Shown: one piece after another, positions 24,882 to 33,396 of the stretch
Numbering within the stretch: position 1 is the first letter of the stretch
How the letters are laid out: every line of letters starts with the position of its first letter
NCBI GenBank assembly: GCA_029248455.1
Contig: JAQWJH010000049.1
Span: 1-38,662, forward strand
Length of the DNA stretch: 38,662 nt
Source: Flavobacteriaceae bacterium
Lineage (GTDB): Bacteria > Bacteroidota > Bacteroidia > Flavobacteriales > Flavobacteriaceae
Direction of reading: 5' to 3'
Notes under the pieces: model-generated
The model's database searches: none
Told to the model about the DNA's origin: nothing
What the model saw: only the letters and a program-made list of their open reading frames with translations
Made by a program: the position numbers and the translations under genes

Positions 24882-25158
24882 AGAGATTGAAAAATTATTG
24901 TTTAATCCTATTAGACTCAAAACAATATCTTTTTTAATGACAGTAGAGACGTGTACTTTTAAAGCGCTACTTGACGTTACAACCTCATCTAAAGGAAATT
25001 TAAGTATTCAATTAAAGAAATTAAATGATGCTGGATTGATTAAAATAGAAAAATATTTTCAAAAAAGTTATCCAACAACCGATTACTCAATAACAAAAAA
25101 AGGAAAAACTTCATTTGAGGATTTTTTTAAACAATTACAATCTTTAAAAAATGAATAA
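24874..25158 (+). CDS. Winged-helix transcriptional regulator (HTH_34/ArsR-MarR-like)
   Basis: A 94-residue DNA-binding protein. The helix-turn-helix is seen in NPIRLKTISFLMTVETCTFK and TTSSKGNLSIQLKKLNDAGL (recognition helix, about 38-57), followed by the wing IKIEKYFQKSYPTTDYSITK and a final dimer helix. There is no metal-binding cysteine pair, so it is not an ArsR-type metal sensor of the classic kind. The ATG at 24874 overlaps the preceding membrane protein gene by 8 bases. It may bind the palindrome at 24192. It may also control the exporter genes that begin 56 bp downstream. Confidence 0.85.
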   Translation: MNKEIEKLLFNPIRLKTISFLMTVETCTFKALLDVTTSSKGNLSIQLKKLNDAGLIKIEKYFQKSYPTTDYSITKKGKTSFEDFFKQLQSLKNE

Positions 25159-25166
25159 TAAAGCAT

Positions 25167-25174
25167 TAAATTTG
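25167..25174 (+). promoter_or_regulatory. -7-like element before the exporter genes
   Basis: TAAATTTG matches TAnnTTTG and lies 40 bp before the ATG at 25215, between the regulator and the ATPase gene. No -33 TTG is found at the right distance. It may give the exporter its own promoter within the longer operon. Confidence 0.4.
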
Positions 25175-25214
25175 GGCACCATAATTGATATATTTCAAAA
25201 TGAATCACAATCTT

Positions 25215-25907
25215 ATGATTAAAATAAAAGATTTACATAAATCCTATAAAATGGGATCAAATTCCTTACATGTTTTAAAAGGAATAAATTTTGAAGTTGA
25301 AGAAGGAGAATTAGTTGCAATAATGGGATCTTCAGGCTCTGGAAAATCTACCTTATTAAATATTTTAGGGATGCTAGATCTTTTGGATAAAGGAACTTAC
25401 GATTTAGATGGCGTGCCAATTAAAGATTTAGACGAAACAAAAGCTGCTAATTACAGAAATAAATTTCTTGGTTTTGTATTCCAATCTTTTAATTTAATCA
25501 ATTATAAAACTGCCTTAGAAAATGTAACTCTACCTCTTTATTATCAAGGATTTAAAAGAAAAGAAAGAGAAGAGGAAGCGTTAAGGTATTTGGACAATGT
25601 GGGTTTAAAAGAGTGGGCAACTCATTTGCCTAGTGAACTTTCCGGGGGGCAAAAACAAAGAGTAGCTATTGCTAGAGCTTTAGTTTCAAAACCAAAAGTT
25701 TTGTTAGCTGATGAACCAACTGGAGCATTAGATTCTAAGACTTCCAAAGAGGTTATGGCTTTAATACAAAAAATTAACAAGGACGGTAAAACAATTTTGA
25801 TAGTTACACATGAGGAAGATATTGCTAAAATGTGCTCTAGAATTGTTAGGTTGAAAGATGGAGTTATTATGGAAGATAAAAAAAATAAAATGGTAAAAGC
25901 TATTTAA
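25215..25907 (+). CDS. ABC transporter ATP-binding protein, MacB/LolD type
   Basis: A 230-residue ATPase. Walker A is GSSGSGKST (38-46), the Q-loop is Gln-90 in GFVFQSFNLI, the ABC signature is LSGGQ (142-146), Walker B is VLLADEPTGALD (162-173), and the H-loop is His in IVTHEED. The spacing and the FNLI segment are typical of MacB/LolD-type ATPases that work with FtsX-fold permeases. Upstream in-frame starts exist (TTG 25185, ATG 25200), but ATG 25215 gives the conserved beginning MIKIKDLHKSYKMGSNSLHV. The stop overlaps the start of the permease by one base (25907). It powers the exporter encoded by the next four genes. Confidence 0.94.
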   Translation: MIKIKDLHKSYKMGSNSLHVLKGINFEVEEGELVAIMGSSGSGKSTLLNILGMLDLLDKGTYDLDGVPIKDLDETKAANYRNKFLGFVFQSFNLINYKTALENVTLPLYYQGFKRKEREEEALRYLDNVGLKEWATHLPSELSGGQKQRVAIARALVSKPKVLLADEPTGALDSKTSKEVMALIQKINKDGKTILIVTHEEDIAKMCSRIVRLKDGVIMEDKKNKMVKAI

Positions 25908-27139
25908 TGTTTAGTAGAGATCGTTGGTTAGAAATATTTGATTCAATTAAAAAAAATAAACTTAGAACATTTCTTTCTGGGTTTACTGTTGCTTTAGGTA
26001 TTTTAATATTTGTCGTTTTATTTGGTTTTGGTAATGGACTTGATAATACTTTTGATAAATTTTTTACTGATGATGCATTAAATACTATGTGGGTTAATGC
26101 AGGAAGAACTACAAAGCCTTATATGGGTTACAAGGCTAATCGAAGAATAGAATTTGACAATAAAGATTTAGAGGACATCACAAACAGGTTTGCATTCTAC
26201 ATTGATGGAATAACTCCAAGAATTTCTGAGAGTGGAAATATTGGATATAAATTAAAATCAAATAATTATTCGGTGAGAGGTGTGGGTCCTTTTCATCAAA
26301 AAAACGAAATGACCATAATGATGCAAGGTCGATATATTAATGGATTAGACGTAGAAAATAAAGAGAGAAATGTTGTTATTGGTAGATTAGTAAAACAGGA
26401 TTTATTCGGAGATGAAGATGCTTTAGGTAAATTTGTTTCTGGTGGAGGAAGATCATGGAAAGTTATTGGTGTTTTTCAAGATGATGGTGGAGATAACGAA
26501 GAAAGAATAGTATATGTCCCCTACACAACCCTACAACTAATTCAAAAAAATACTGATAAATTACAACAGATTATTATTTCATATAAACCTGAAATTGGTT
26601 ATGCAGGAGCTGTTGCCTTTGAAAATCAATTAAAAAAATATTTAAAACAGAAAAAATTCATTGATCCAACCGATCCAAGAGGTGTTTTCATTAGAAATAT
26701 TGCTTCAGAATTAAGTCGAAATGATCAATTTAAAAGTGGTCTATCTTCGATTATTTTATTTGTTGGGATCGGAACCCTTCTTGCTGGAATAATTGGAATA
26801 TCAAATATTATGGTATTTGTGGTAAAAGAAAGAACTAAAGAACTTGGAATTAGAAAAGCAATTGGAGCAACACCAAGTTCAATTATTGGAATGATACTTC
26901 AGGAAGCGATTTTTATAACTTCAATTTCTGGGTATATAGGTCTTATAACTGGAATTGGTATTCTTAAATTGGTTGGTAACACCTTAGAAGAAGATTATTA
27001 TATTTTAGATCCTTATGTTGATTTAAATACAGCAATACTAGCAACTTTTTTATTAATTGGTTTTGGGGCATTTGCTGGATATTTACCAGCAAAAAGAGCT
27101 GCTAAAATAAAACCGATAGAAGCTTTAACAGATAAATAA
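25907..27139 (+). CDS. ABC transporter permease, MacB/FtsX fold (first)
   Basis: A 410-residue permease with MacB layout: helix 1 after KNKLRTFLSGFTVALGILIFV (17-37), a large periplasmic core domain (about 45-270), and three C-terminal helices in the FtsX domain (about 278-400). The coupling region VVKERTKELGIRKAIGATPS (about 305-324) is the usual contact with the ATPase. Ends AKRAAKIKPIEALTDK. Such permeases do not move substrate through the membrane but act mechanically, pushing periplasmic substrates or lipoproteins into a TolC duct. It is followed by a second permease 1 bp away, so the pair probably forms a heterodimer. Confidence 0.92.
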   Translation: MFSRDRWLEIFDSIKKNKLRTFLSGFTVALGILIFVVLFGFGNGLDNTFDKFFTDDALNTMWVNAGRTTKPYMGYKANRRIEFDNKDLEDITNRFAFYIDGITPRISESGNIGYKLKSNNYSVRGVGPFHQKNEMTIMMQGRYINGLDVENKERNVVIGRLVKQDLFGDEDALGKFVSGGGRSWKVIGVFQDDGGDNEERIVYVPYTTLQLIQKNTDKLQQIIISYKPEIGYAGAVAFENQLKKYLKQKKFIDPTDPRGVFIRNIASELSRNDQFKSGLSSIILFVGIGTLLAGIIGISNIMVFVVKERTKELGIRKAIGATPSSIIGMILQEAIFITSISGYIGLITGIGILKLVGNTLEEDYYILDPYVDLNTAILATFLLIGFGAFAGYLPAKRAAKIKPIEALTDK

Positions 27140-27140
27140 A

Positions 27141-28406
27141 ATGAAAAGACTATTTGATAAAGATACTTGGCAGGAAATTTTTGGATCTATTCAAAAAAAT
27201 AAAGTCAGAACTGTCATTACAATGATAGGAGTTCTTTGGGGAATATTTATTTACATTGCACTTGCCGGTTCTTCAAAGGGATTGGATAACGGATTTGAAA
27301 GAGCTTTTCAGTCTATTGCTTCAAACAGTATTTTTATTTGGGCACAATATACAAGCCTCCCTTATGCAGGATATAAATCTCAGAGAGCTATTCAATTAAA
27401 ATTAGGAGATGTTGATGTTTTGAAAAAAAGAGTAAAAGGAATAAAGTTTATAGCTCCCAGAAATGTTGCAGGCGTTTTTGGTTCAGCAGGCGGAAATATA
27501 GTTCGAGGTAACAAGACAGGAACTTATGCAATATATGGCGAGTTTCCTGAATACATTAAAATAGCAACTTCAAAAATATATGACGGGGGAAGGTTTATAA
27601 ATGAAACGGATATAGAAATGGAAAGAAAAGTGTGTGTAATTGGAGAAAGGACACAATTAGAATTATTCGAGGAAGATGAGAATCCAATTGGGAAGTTTAT
27701 TAGTATTAATAAAATAAATTTTAGAGTAGTGGGAGTACATAAATTTGTTCAAGGTGGAGGTTTTGGTGATGATGGAGATATTTATATACCGTTTGCGACT
27801 TTTAAAAAAATATTTAATACAGGCGATAGAGTTAATTTTTTTATGATAGCAGCTGATGAAAATATAGATGGCGTACAAGTTGAAAAAGATATTAAAGCAA
27901 CTTTAAAACAAATTCATAAAATAGATCCAAATGACGAAAGAGCCATATCGGGATTCAATCTTGGTGAAGTTTTCAAAAAAACAATGAATTTTGCTAACGG
28001 GTTAACATTTTTATCTTTAGTTGTTGGTATTGCAACTATTTTAGCCGGTGTGATTGGAATTGGAAATATACTGCTAATTTCTGTTAAAGAAAGAACTAAG
28101 GAAATTGGTATAAGAAGAGCTTTAGGTGCCACACCCTCTGAAGTTAGATCTCAGATTATTCTTGAATCGGTTTTTTTAACTATTCTGGCAGGAATAATAG
28201 GAATAATTTTAGGAGCATTAGTACTTTATGGAATTAATGCTGCTACAGCTGACATGACAGATTTCCCATATACTAACCCAACTGTACCCATACCTTATGT
28301 TTTGGGTGCTTTAACACTTATGATTGTACTGGGTACATTAATAGGTATTATCCCTGCTCAAAAGGCAGTTAGTGTTAAACCAATTGACGCATTAAGAGAA
28401 GAATAA
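27141..28406 (+). CDS. ABC transporter permease, MacB/FtsX fold (second)
   Basis: A 421-residue paralogue of the preceding permease with the same layout: KNKVRTVITMIGVLWGIFIY (helix 1, about 19-38), a periplasmic core, and SVKERTKEIGIRRALGATPS (about 313-332) in the FtsX domain. It ends PAQKAVSVKPIDALREE. Divergence from the first permease is clear outside the coupling region, which favours a heterodimeric exporter. The gap to the adaptor gene is 13 bp. Confidence 0.92.
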   Translation: MKRLFDKDTWQEIFGSIQKNKVRTVITMIGVLWGIFIYIALAGSSKGLDNGFERAFQSIASNSIFIWAQYTSLPYAGYKSQRAIQLKLGDVDVLKKRVKGIKFIAPRNVAGVFGSAGGNIVRGNKTGTYAIYGEFPEYIKIATSKIYDGGRFINETDIEMERKVCVIGERTQLELFEEDENPIGKFISINKINFRVVGVHKFVQGGGFGDDGDIYIPFATFKKIFNTGDRVNFFMIAADENIDGVQVEKDIKATLKQIHKIDPNDERAISGFNLGEVFKKTMNFANGLTFLSLVVGIATILAGVIGIGNILLISVKERTKEIGIRRALGATPSEVRSQIILESVFLTILAGIIGIILGALVLYGINAATADMTDFPYTNPTVPIPYVLGALTLMIVLGTLIGIIPAQKAVSVKPIDALREE

Positions 28407-28419
28407 TTAATTAATTAAT

Positions 28420-29562
28420 ATGAAATATTTAAAATACATCGGAATTGTTTTGCTAATAGGAGGAATTTTATTTGCCAGTGCTTTTTTTATAAAGTCTAAC
28501 AGTAAATCTTCAATTGTTTATGAAACACAAAATTTAATTACTACTACCATTGAGGAAAAAATTGTAGCTACAGGAAAAGTATTGCCTGAAGATGAAGTTA
28601 ACGTAGTTCCTCAAATAGCTGGAATTATACAGGAAATATACGTTGAAGAAGGAGATGAAATATTAGCAGGAGATTTAATTGCTAAAATTAAAGTCGTTCC
28701 CAATGAGCAAACTCTTAATTCAGCTGAGGGAAGAGTAAAAAGTGCAGAAATAGTTATGAAGAACTCTAAAATTGAGTTTAATAGAAATCAAGGATTGTTT
28801 AAAAAAGAAATTATTTCAGAACAGGAATATAATGCCTCTGAACTTAGATACAATCAAGACATGCAGAATTTATCAAACGCAAAGAGTGATCTTCAAATAA
28901 TTAAATTAGGCTCATCTGGTGGGTCATCAATTACAAATACCAATATTAGAGCTACTGTTTCGGGGACTATATTAGAAATTCCCATTAAGGAAGGCGATCA
29001 AGTTATACAAGCAAATACTTTTAATGCAGGTTCTACAATAGCAACCATTGCTGATCTTAACAAAATGATTTTTGAGGGACAAGTAGATGAGGGAGAAGTA
29101 GGAAAATTGAGTGCGGGAATGCCCTTAGTAGTCACCTTAGGAGCAATTGAAGATAAAGAATACAAGGCTAAATTAAGATTGATTGCACCTAAAGGAACAG
29201 AAGTTGCTGGCGCTATTCAGTTTAAAATTGAAGGTGAAGTTTATTTAGATGACGAATATATAGTTCGAGCCGGCTACAGCGCTAATGCATCAATTGTGAC
29301 AGATAAAAAAATAGATGTTATAGCAATTAGCGAAGCATTATTACAATACGACTCTCAAACAAAAAAACCATATGTCGAGATAGAAACCTCTAATCAAAAA
29401 TTCATTAGAAAGGATGTTGAATTAGGCATTTCTGATGGAGTCAATGCTGAATTATTAAGTGGTCTAGCAAAATCTGATAAAATTAAAGTTTGGAATAAAA
29501 CGGAACCAATTAAAAGAGGGGAAGTTGATAGCAGAGACGACGGTAGAACTAAATTCGACTAA
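28420..29562 (+). CDS. Periplasmic adaptor (membrane fusion) protein of the exporter
   Basis: A 380-residue HlyD/MacA-type adaptor that bridges the inner-membrane permeases and the TolC channel. An N-terminal anchor helix (about 4-24) is followed by the first half of the lipoyl domain (VVPQIAGIIQEIYVEEGDEI, about 62-81), a short coiled hairpin (about 95-165), the second half (IRATVSGTILEIPIKEGDQV, about 176-195), and beta-barrel and membrane-proximal domains to the end (GDVDSRDD-like tail rich in Asp/Arg). The short hairpin is MacA-like. Gaps of 13 bp before and 13 bp after show operon membership. Confidence 0.92.
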   Translation: MKYLKYIGIVLLIGGILFASAFFIKSNSKSSIVYETQNLITTTIEEKIVATGKVLPEDEVNVVPQIAGIIQEIYVEEGDEILAGDLIAKIKVVPNEQTLNSAEGRVKSAEIVMKNSKIEFNRNQGLFKKEIISEQEYNASELRYNQDMQNLSNAKSDLQIIKLGSSGGSSITNTNIRATVSGTILEIPIKEGDQVIQANTFNAGSTIATIADLNKMIFEGQVDEGEVGKLSAGMPLVVTLGAIEDKEYKAKLRLIAPKGTEVAGAIQFKIEGEVYLDDEYIVRAGYSANASIVTDKKIDVIAISEALLQYDSQTKKPYVEIETSNQKFIRKDVELGISDGVNAELLSGLAKSDKIKVWNKTEPIKRGEVDSRDDGRTKFD

Positions 29563-29575
29563 ATAATTTAATTAC

Positions 29576-30991
29576 ATGAAAATCTTAAAGTACTTATTTA
29601 TAATAATTGTCCCTAATATTTTACTAGCTCAACAAACATGGACTCTTCAAGAATGCGTGAATAGAGCAATTGAAATGAATATTTCAATTAAACAGTCAAA
29701 GCTAGATTACGCAGGCTCTGAAATTGAAAAACAAGGAGCTATAGGCAATTTTTTACCCAATATTAATGTAGGAAGTAATCATTCTTGGAATATTGGACTA
29801 AATCAAAATATAACAACTGGCTTATTAGAAAATGTTACCACCCAATTTACTTCAATGAATTTGAACATGAATGTAAATATTTACGGAGGACTTCAAAATA
29901 TTAACAGGCTACATAGAGCAAATCTTTCAATTTTAGCTAGTCAGTATCAGCTGGAAGATATGACAGAAAACATAGCATTATTGGTTGCTAATTCATATTT
30001 ACAAATTTTATTTAGTAAAGAATCACTTTCTGTTCAAATATTGCAATTGGATATTACAAATAGTGAGTTAAAAAGAATAAACGAGTTAGTGAATTCCGGA
30101 GTTGTTCCTAAAGGAGATTTGTATGAGATTGAAGCTAATCTTGCTTCTCAAGAAAAAAATCTAGTTGACGCTCAAAACGCATATTATTTATCTAAGATTT
30201 CTTTAGCTCAATTGTTATTAATTGACGATTTTGAAAATTTTGAAATTGCTAATGAAACCTATGATATTCCTATTTCTGATGTTATGAGTAAAACACCTGA
30301 AGAAATTTTTAATTATGCAGTTTCAAATAAAAAAGAGATTAAGATTTTCGAAACCAATCTTGATATAGCTAAAAAAGACTTAGAAATATCTAAAGCTTCA
30401 TTAAAACCTACCTTATCAGCTTTTTATTCTTACAGCTCGAGAATTGGATACTCTGACAGATTAGTACCCACAGATGAAATTTCTTATACTCCAATTGGTG
30501 TTGTTGAAGGTACAGGAGAAAGAGTAGTAGCCCCTTATACAAAAATGACAACATCAGGGCCGCAATCTTTTTCAAAACAATTTGACTTAAATGCTGGTCA
30601 AAATTTTGGCCTTAGTTTAAACATTCCCATCTTAAACAACTTTTCTAGGCGTTCAAATGTAAATAGAACTAAGATTAATATCTTAAGAACTGAAAATTCA
30701 TTACAACAAAAAAAATTAGATTTAGAAAATACAGTTAATCAATCCTTTTCTGACGCAAATGGAGCTTACAAAGCTTATCTAGCTTCGAAAAAGTTAATAA
30801 AAGCAAGAGAATTAGCTTTTGAATATGCTAAAAATAAATTTCAAGTGGGAGCCATGAACTCTTTTGATTTTACCCAAGCTAAACAAAGATATGAGTTGGC
30901 ACAATCTGAACTTATAAGAACAAAATATGATTACATATTTAAATTAAAAGTCTTAGAGTTTTATTTTGGAGTCCCTATAACAGTCAATTAA
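29576..30991 (+). CDS. TolC-family outer-membrane channel
   Basis: A 471-residue outer-membrane efflux protein. The signal peptide ends ILLAQ (residue 19). The internal duplication of the OEP fold is visible: WTLQECVNRAIEMNISIKQS opens the first repeat, and PEEIFNYAVSNKKEIKIFET the second. Long helical stretches (about 125-215 and 365-440) form the periplasmic barrel, with NAGQNFGLSLNIPILNNFSR as a strand pair of the membrane barrel. It completes a tripartite exporter with the ATPase, two permeases and adaptor. The substrate cannot be inferred; related systems export peptides, lipids or small toxic molecules. It ends 9 bp before tsaB. Confidence 0.93.
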   Translation: MKILKYLFIIIVPNILLAQQTWTLQECVNRAIEMNISIKQSKLDYAGSEIEKQGAIGNFLPNINVGSNHSWNIGLNQNITTGLLENVTTQFTSMNLNMNVNIYGGLQNINRLHRANLSILASQYQLEDMTENIALLVANSYLQILFSKESLSVQILQLDITNSELKRINELVNSGVVPKGDLYEIEANLASQEKNLVDAQNAYYLSKISLAQLLLIDDFENFEIANETYDIPISDVMSKTPEEIFNYAVSNKKEIKIFETNLDIAKKDLEISKASLKPTLSAFYSYSSRIGYSDRLVPTDEISYTPIGVVEGTGERVVAPYTKMTTSGPQSFSKQFDLNAGQNFGLSLNIPILNNFSRRSNVNRTKINILRTENSLQQKKLDLENTVNQSFSDANGAYKAYLASKKLIKARELAFEYAKNKFQVGAMNSFDFTQAKQRYELAQSELIRTKYDYIFKLKVLEFYFGVPITVN

Positions 30992-31000
30992 TCTTATTTA

Positions 31001-31669
31001 GTGAGTTATATTCTAAACATAGAATCCTCAACAACAAATTGTTCTATATCATTGGCTAATAATGGTAAATTAATATCTATTAGGGAATTTAATGAAAAGA
31101 ATTATTCTCATTCAACAAAGCTGCATTCTTTTATTGAGGAAGTTTTAAAAAATTCAAATATCAGTGTAAATAAATTATCAGCAATAGCTGTTAGTAGTGG
31201 TCCTGGTTCATATACTGGTTTAAGAATTGGTGTATCCGCCGCTAAAGGACTTTGTTATGCCCTTAAAGTCCCATTAATTTCAGTACCTACCCTTAAAGTT
31301 TTAGCTAGGCAAATTAATATCAAGGGAAAAGATTTAATAATTCCTGTACTGGATGCTAGAAGAGATGAGGTGTATTCTGCTGTGTATAATTCAAAATATG
31401 AATTAGTAAGAAATATTTTTCCTGAAATAATTGATAGCGAATCTTTCATTGAATTAGCTAAAGAAAACAAATTATATTTTATTGGAAATGGTCAAGAAAA
31501 ATGTGAAAGATTGATAAGGAAAAACTCTAATTTAATTTTTTCTAATTATGATACTTTTCCATCTTCAAAAGAAATGGTTTTAATTTCTTATGAGAAATTT
31601 AAAAAATCAAAGTTTGAAGATTTTGCTTATTTTGAGCCAGATTATTTAAAAAAATTTAAAGCGGGATAG
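31001..31669 (+). CDS. tsaB: tRNA threonylcarbamoyladenosine biosynthesis protein TsaB
   Basis: TsaB is the inactive paralogue of TsaD that holds the TsaBDE complex making t6A-37 in ANN-decoding tRNAs. The 222 residues begin MSYILNIESSTTNCSISLAN, and the family signature SSGPGSYTGLRIGVSAAKGL lies near 67-86, followed by PTLKVLARQI and PVLDARRDEVYSAVY. The start is a GTG at 31001; no ATG fits. The gene follows tolC by 9 bp and may be part of its transcript. Its TAG stop directly abuts the stop of the convergent nifU gene, leaving no intergenic base. Confidence 0.94.
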   Translation: MSYILNIESSTTNCSISLANNGKLISIREFNEKNYSHSTKLHSFIEEVLKNSNISVNKLSAIAVSSGPGSYTGLRIGVSAAKGLCYALKVPLISVPTLKVLARQINIKGKDLIIPVLDARRDEVYSAVYNSKYELVRNIFPEIIDSESFIELAKENKLYFIGNGQEKCERLIRKNSNLIFSNYDTFPSSKEMVLISYEKFKKSKFEDFAYFEPDYLKKFKAG

Positions 31670-32557
31670 CTAACCATTTATGGCATTCACCTCAGAAATC
31701 ATCCCTGGAAGCATTTCTTTTAACATATTTTCAATACCACTTTTAAGCGTAATTGTTGATGAGGGGCATCCGCTACACGCTCCTTGAAGAATTACATTAA
31801 CATTCTTTGTTTCTTGATCATATGATTGGAATACTATATTACCACCGTCTGAAGCAACTGCTGGTTTTACATGCTTTTCTATAATTTCAATAATCTCTTT
31901 AGAAATATCATCAATATTCTCAGTATCCAGTTCAACAATACTTGAGTTAGTATTAATAAGATCTTCATAAATTAAGATGTTATTATCTTCAATATATGAT
32001 CGAATAAATTCTCTAACTTCCATAACATTTTCGTCCCAATTTGAAGTGGAATTTTGAGTAATAGAAATGAAATTAAAATCTAAAAAAACCTCTTTGACAA
32101 ATGGAAATGTAAACAGAGATTTTACAATTGGTGCATTTGATGTTTCATCAACATTTTTAAATTCATAAACTCCTTTAACTATCTTTTTATTGACTACAAA
32201 TTTCATCACATTTGGATTTGGAGTACTTTCCGCATAGACTGTTGTGGGTGAAACTTTATTTGATTCAACCTGAGAAACTAGCCCTCCTTCGTTGAGGAAA
32301 TCCTGAATTTGTTTGCATAGTTCATTTTTAACATCATTCCACTCTAAAATATTTAATTTTTCAATATATACGGAACGTTTATTTAAAACTACTTTCTTCA
32401 CAAAAGGCAAATAAAAAATTTGTTGAATTAAAGGAAAGTTTTTAGCATCTTCGATTTTTATAAATTCTAATCTTTTCTCTGATAAGAATTTATTTGAGTA
32501 AAATTCAAGTTCTTCTTCTCTGCTCGTTTCTTTATATTTAATTATGTGTTTTTCCAT
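31670..32557 (-). CDS. NifU-like iron-sulphur scaffold/carrier protein
   Basis: A 295-residue Nfu-type protein that transfers [Fe-S] clusters to client enzymes. The C-terminal NifU domain holds CSGCPSSTITL with Cys-261 and Cys-264, the cluster-binding pair, after VKPAVASDGGNIVFQSYD. Two Nfu N-terminal-type domains precede it: about 5-90 (FIKIEDAKNFPLIQQIFYLP) and about 108-200 (AESTPNPNVMKFVVNKK, then PFVKEVFLDFNFISI). The doubled N-terminal domain is usual in Flavobacteriia. Its ATG touches the murI stop codon (TAG then ATG, no gap), so the two are co-translated. Confidence 0.92.
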   Translation of the reverse strand: MEKHIIKYKETSREEELEFYSNKFLSEKRLEFIKIEDAKNFPLIQQIFYLPFVKKVVLNKRSVYIEKLNILEWNDVKNELCKQIQDFLNEGGLVSQVESNKVSPTTVYAESTPNPNVMKFVVNKKIVKGVYEFKNVDETSNAPIVKSLFTFPFVKEVFLDFNFISITQNSTSNWDENVMEVREFIRSYIEDNNILIYEDLINTNSSIVELDTENIDDISKEIIEIIEKHVKPAVASDGGNIVFQSYDQETKNVNVILQGACSGCPSSTITLKSGIENMLKEMLPGMISEVNAING

Positions 32558-33328
32558 CTAAATAATATTGATTGCAAATTTAAAATTTAAAATTTTGTTA
32601 AGAGATTGATCTGATCCGTTACAATAAAAAGTGTATAAGGGATCGATTAAATTTGACTCTAATTTATTTTTTATTAATAATCTATTAGTTTGCTTAGCTA
32701 CAGCCTTTCCGCTATCCAGGATTTTTATATGACTAGGGATTAAAGATTTAATTGTTTTTATCAAAATAGGATAATGCGTACAGCCTAAAACAAGGTGATC
32801 TATTTTATTTTGAATCATCGGATTCAAGTTTTTTTTTAAAATATTTTCAATTTTTTCTCCACTAAATATACCTTTCTCAATTAATTCAACGAGACCCGTT
32901 GCATTTTTTTCAATTACTTTCACATCTGATGCGTAATTGTTAGCTGTTTTTTCAAATAATCCACTTGATAAAGTTCCTTTGTTCGCAAGCACTCCGATTA
33001 AGCCACTTTTTGTTTGCATAGCAGCAGGTTTAATTGCCGGTTCAACTCCTATAAAAGGAAGATCAAAATGTGTTCTTAATTTACTTATGCTATTTGTTGT
33101 CGCAGTATTACAAGCCACAACAATAATTTTACAACCTTTTTCAATTAAAAATTTAGTGTTTTTGATACTTAATTTTTCGATTTCTTTCTTAGACTTATTT
33201 CCATATGGTGAATTATAATTATCTGAATAATAAATAATACTTTCCTTTGGTAATGTTTTTTTTATTGAATTTAAAATAGTTATACCACCAATTCCTGAGT
33301 CAAAAATTCCTATTGGCGCATTATTCAT
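32558..33328 (-). CDS. murI: Glutamate racemase
   Basis: MurI converts L-glutamate to the D-glutamate used for peptidoglycan stem peptides, in the cytoplasm and without cofactor. The 256 residues include IGIFDSGIGGITIL (6-19), YYSDNYNSPYG (33-43), the first catalytic cysteine Cys-73 in VACNTATT, and the second, Cys-183, in LGCTHYPIL. It lies downstream of the terminator that closes the bamA/ompH operon. I found no good promoter between that hairpin and the ATG at 33328. Expression may depend on read-through or on a promoter inside the upstream ompH gene. Confidence 0.95.
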   Translation of the reverse strand: MNNAPIGIFDSGIGGITILNSIKKTLPKESIIYYSDNYNSPYGNKSKKEIEKLSIKNTKFLIEKGCKIIVVACNTATTNSISKLRTHFDLPFIGVEPAIKPAAMQTKSGLIGVLANKGTLSSGLFEKTANNYASDVKVIEKNATGLVELIEKGIFSGEKIENILKKNLNPMIQNKIDHLVLGCTHYPILIKTIKSLIPSHIKILDSGKAVAKQTNRLLIKNKLESNLIDPLYTFYCNGSDQSLNKILNFKFAINII

Positions 33329-33340
33329 TGAGTAAAAGTA

Positions 33341-33373
33341 AAAAAAAACTACCTAAGGAAACTTAGATAGTTT
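33341..33373 (-). terminator. Rho-independent terminator after the bamA-ompH operon
   Basis: Read on the minus strand, AAACTATCTAAG, a TTTC loop and CTTAGGTAGTTT form a 12-bp stem with one wobble pair (plus-strand 33346-33357 and 33362-33373). Eight T residues then lie within 33341-33348, part of them inside the stem end. The wobble pairs only in minus-strand RNA, which fixes its direction. It begins about 24 bp after the ompH stop. Confidence 0.85.
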
Positions 33374-33396
33374 AAAATATTAGTAGTAAAAGTAAT

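Noticed and set aside
32937-33218. 93-codon plus-strand frame inside murI
   Set aside because: It is a shadow of the conserved MurI sequence with no separate start signal.
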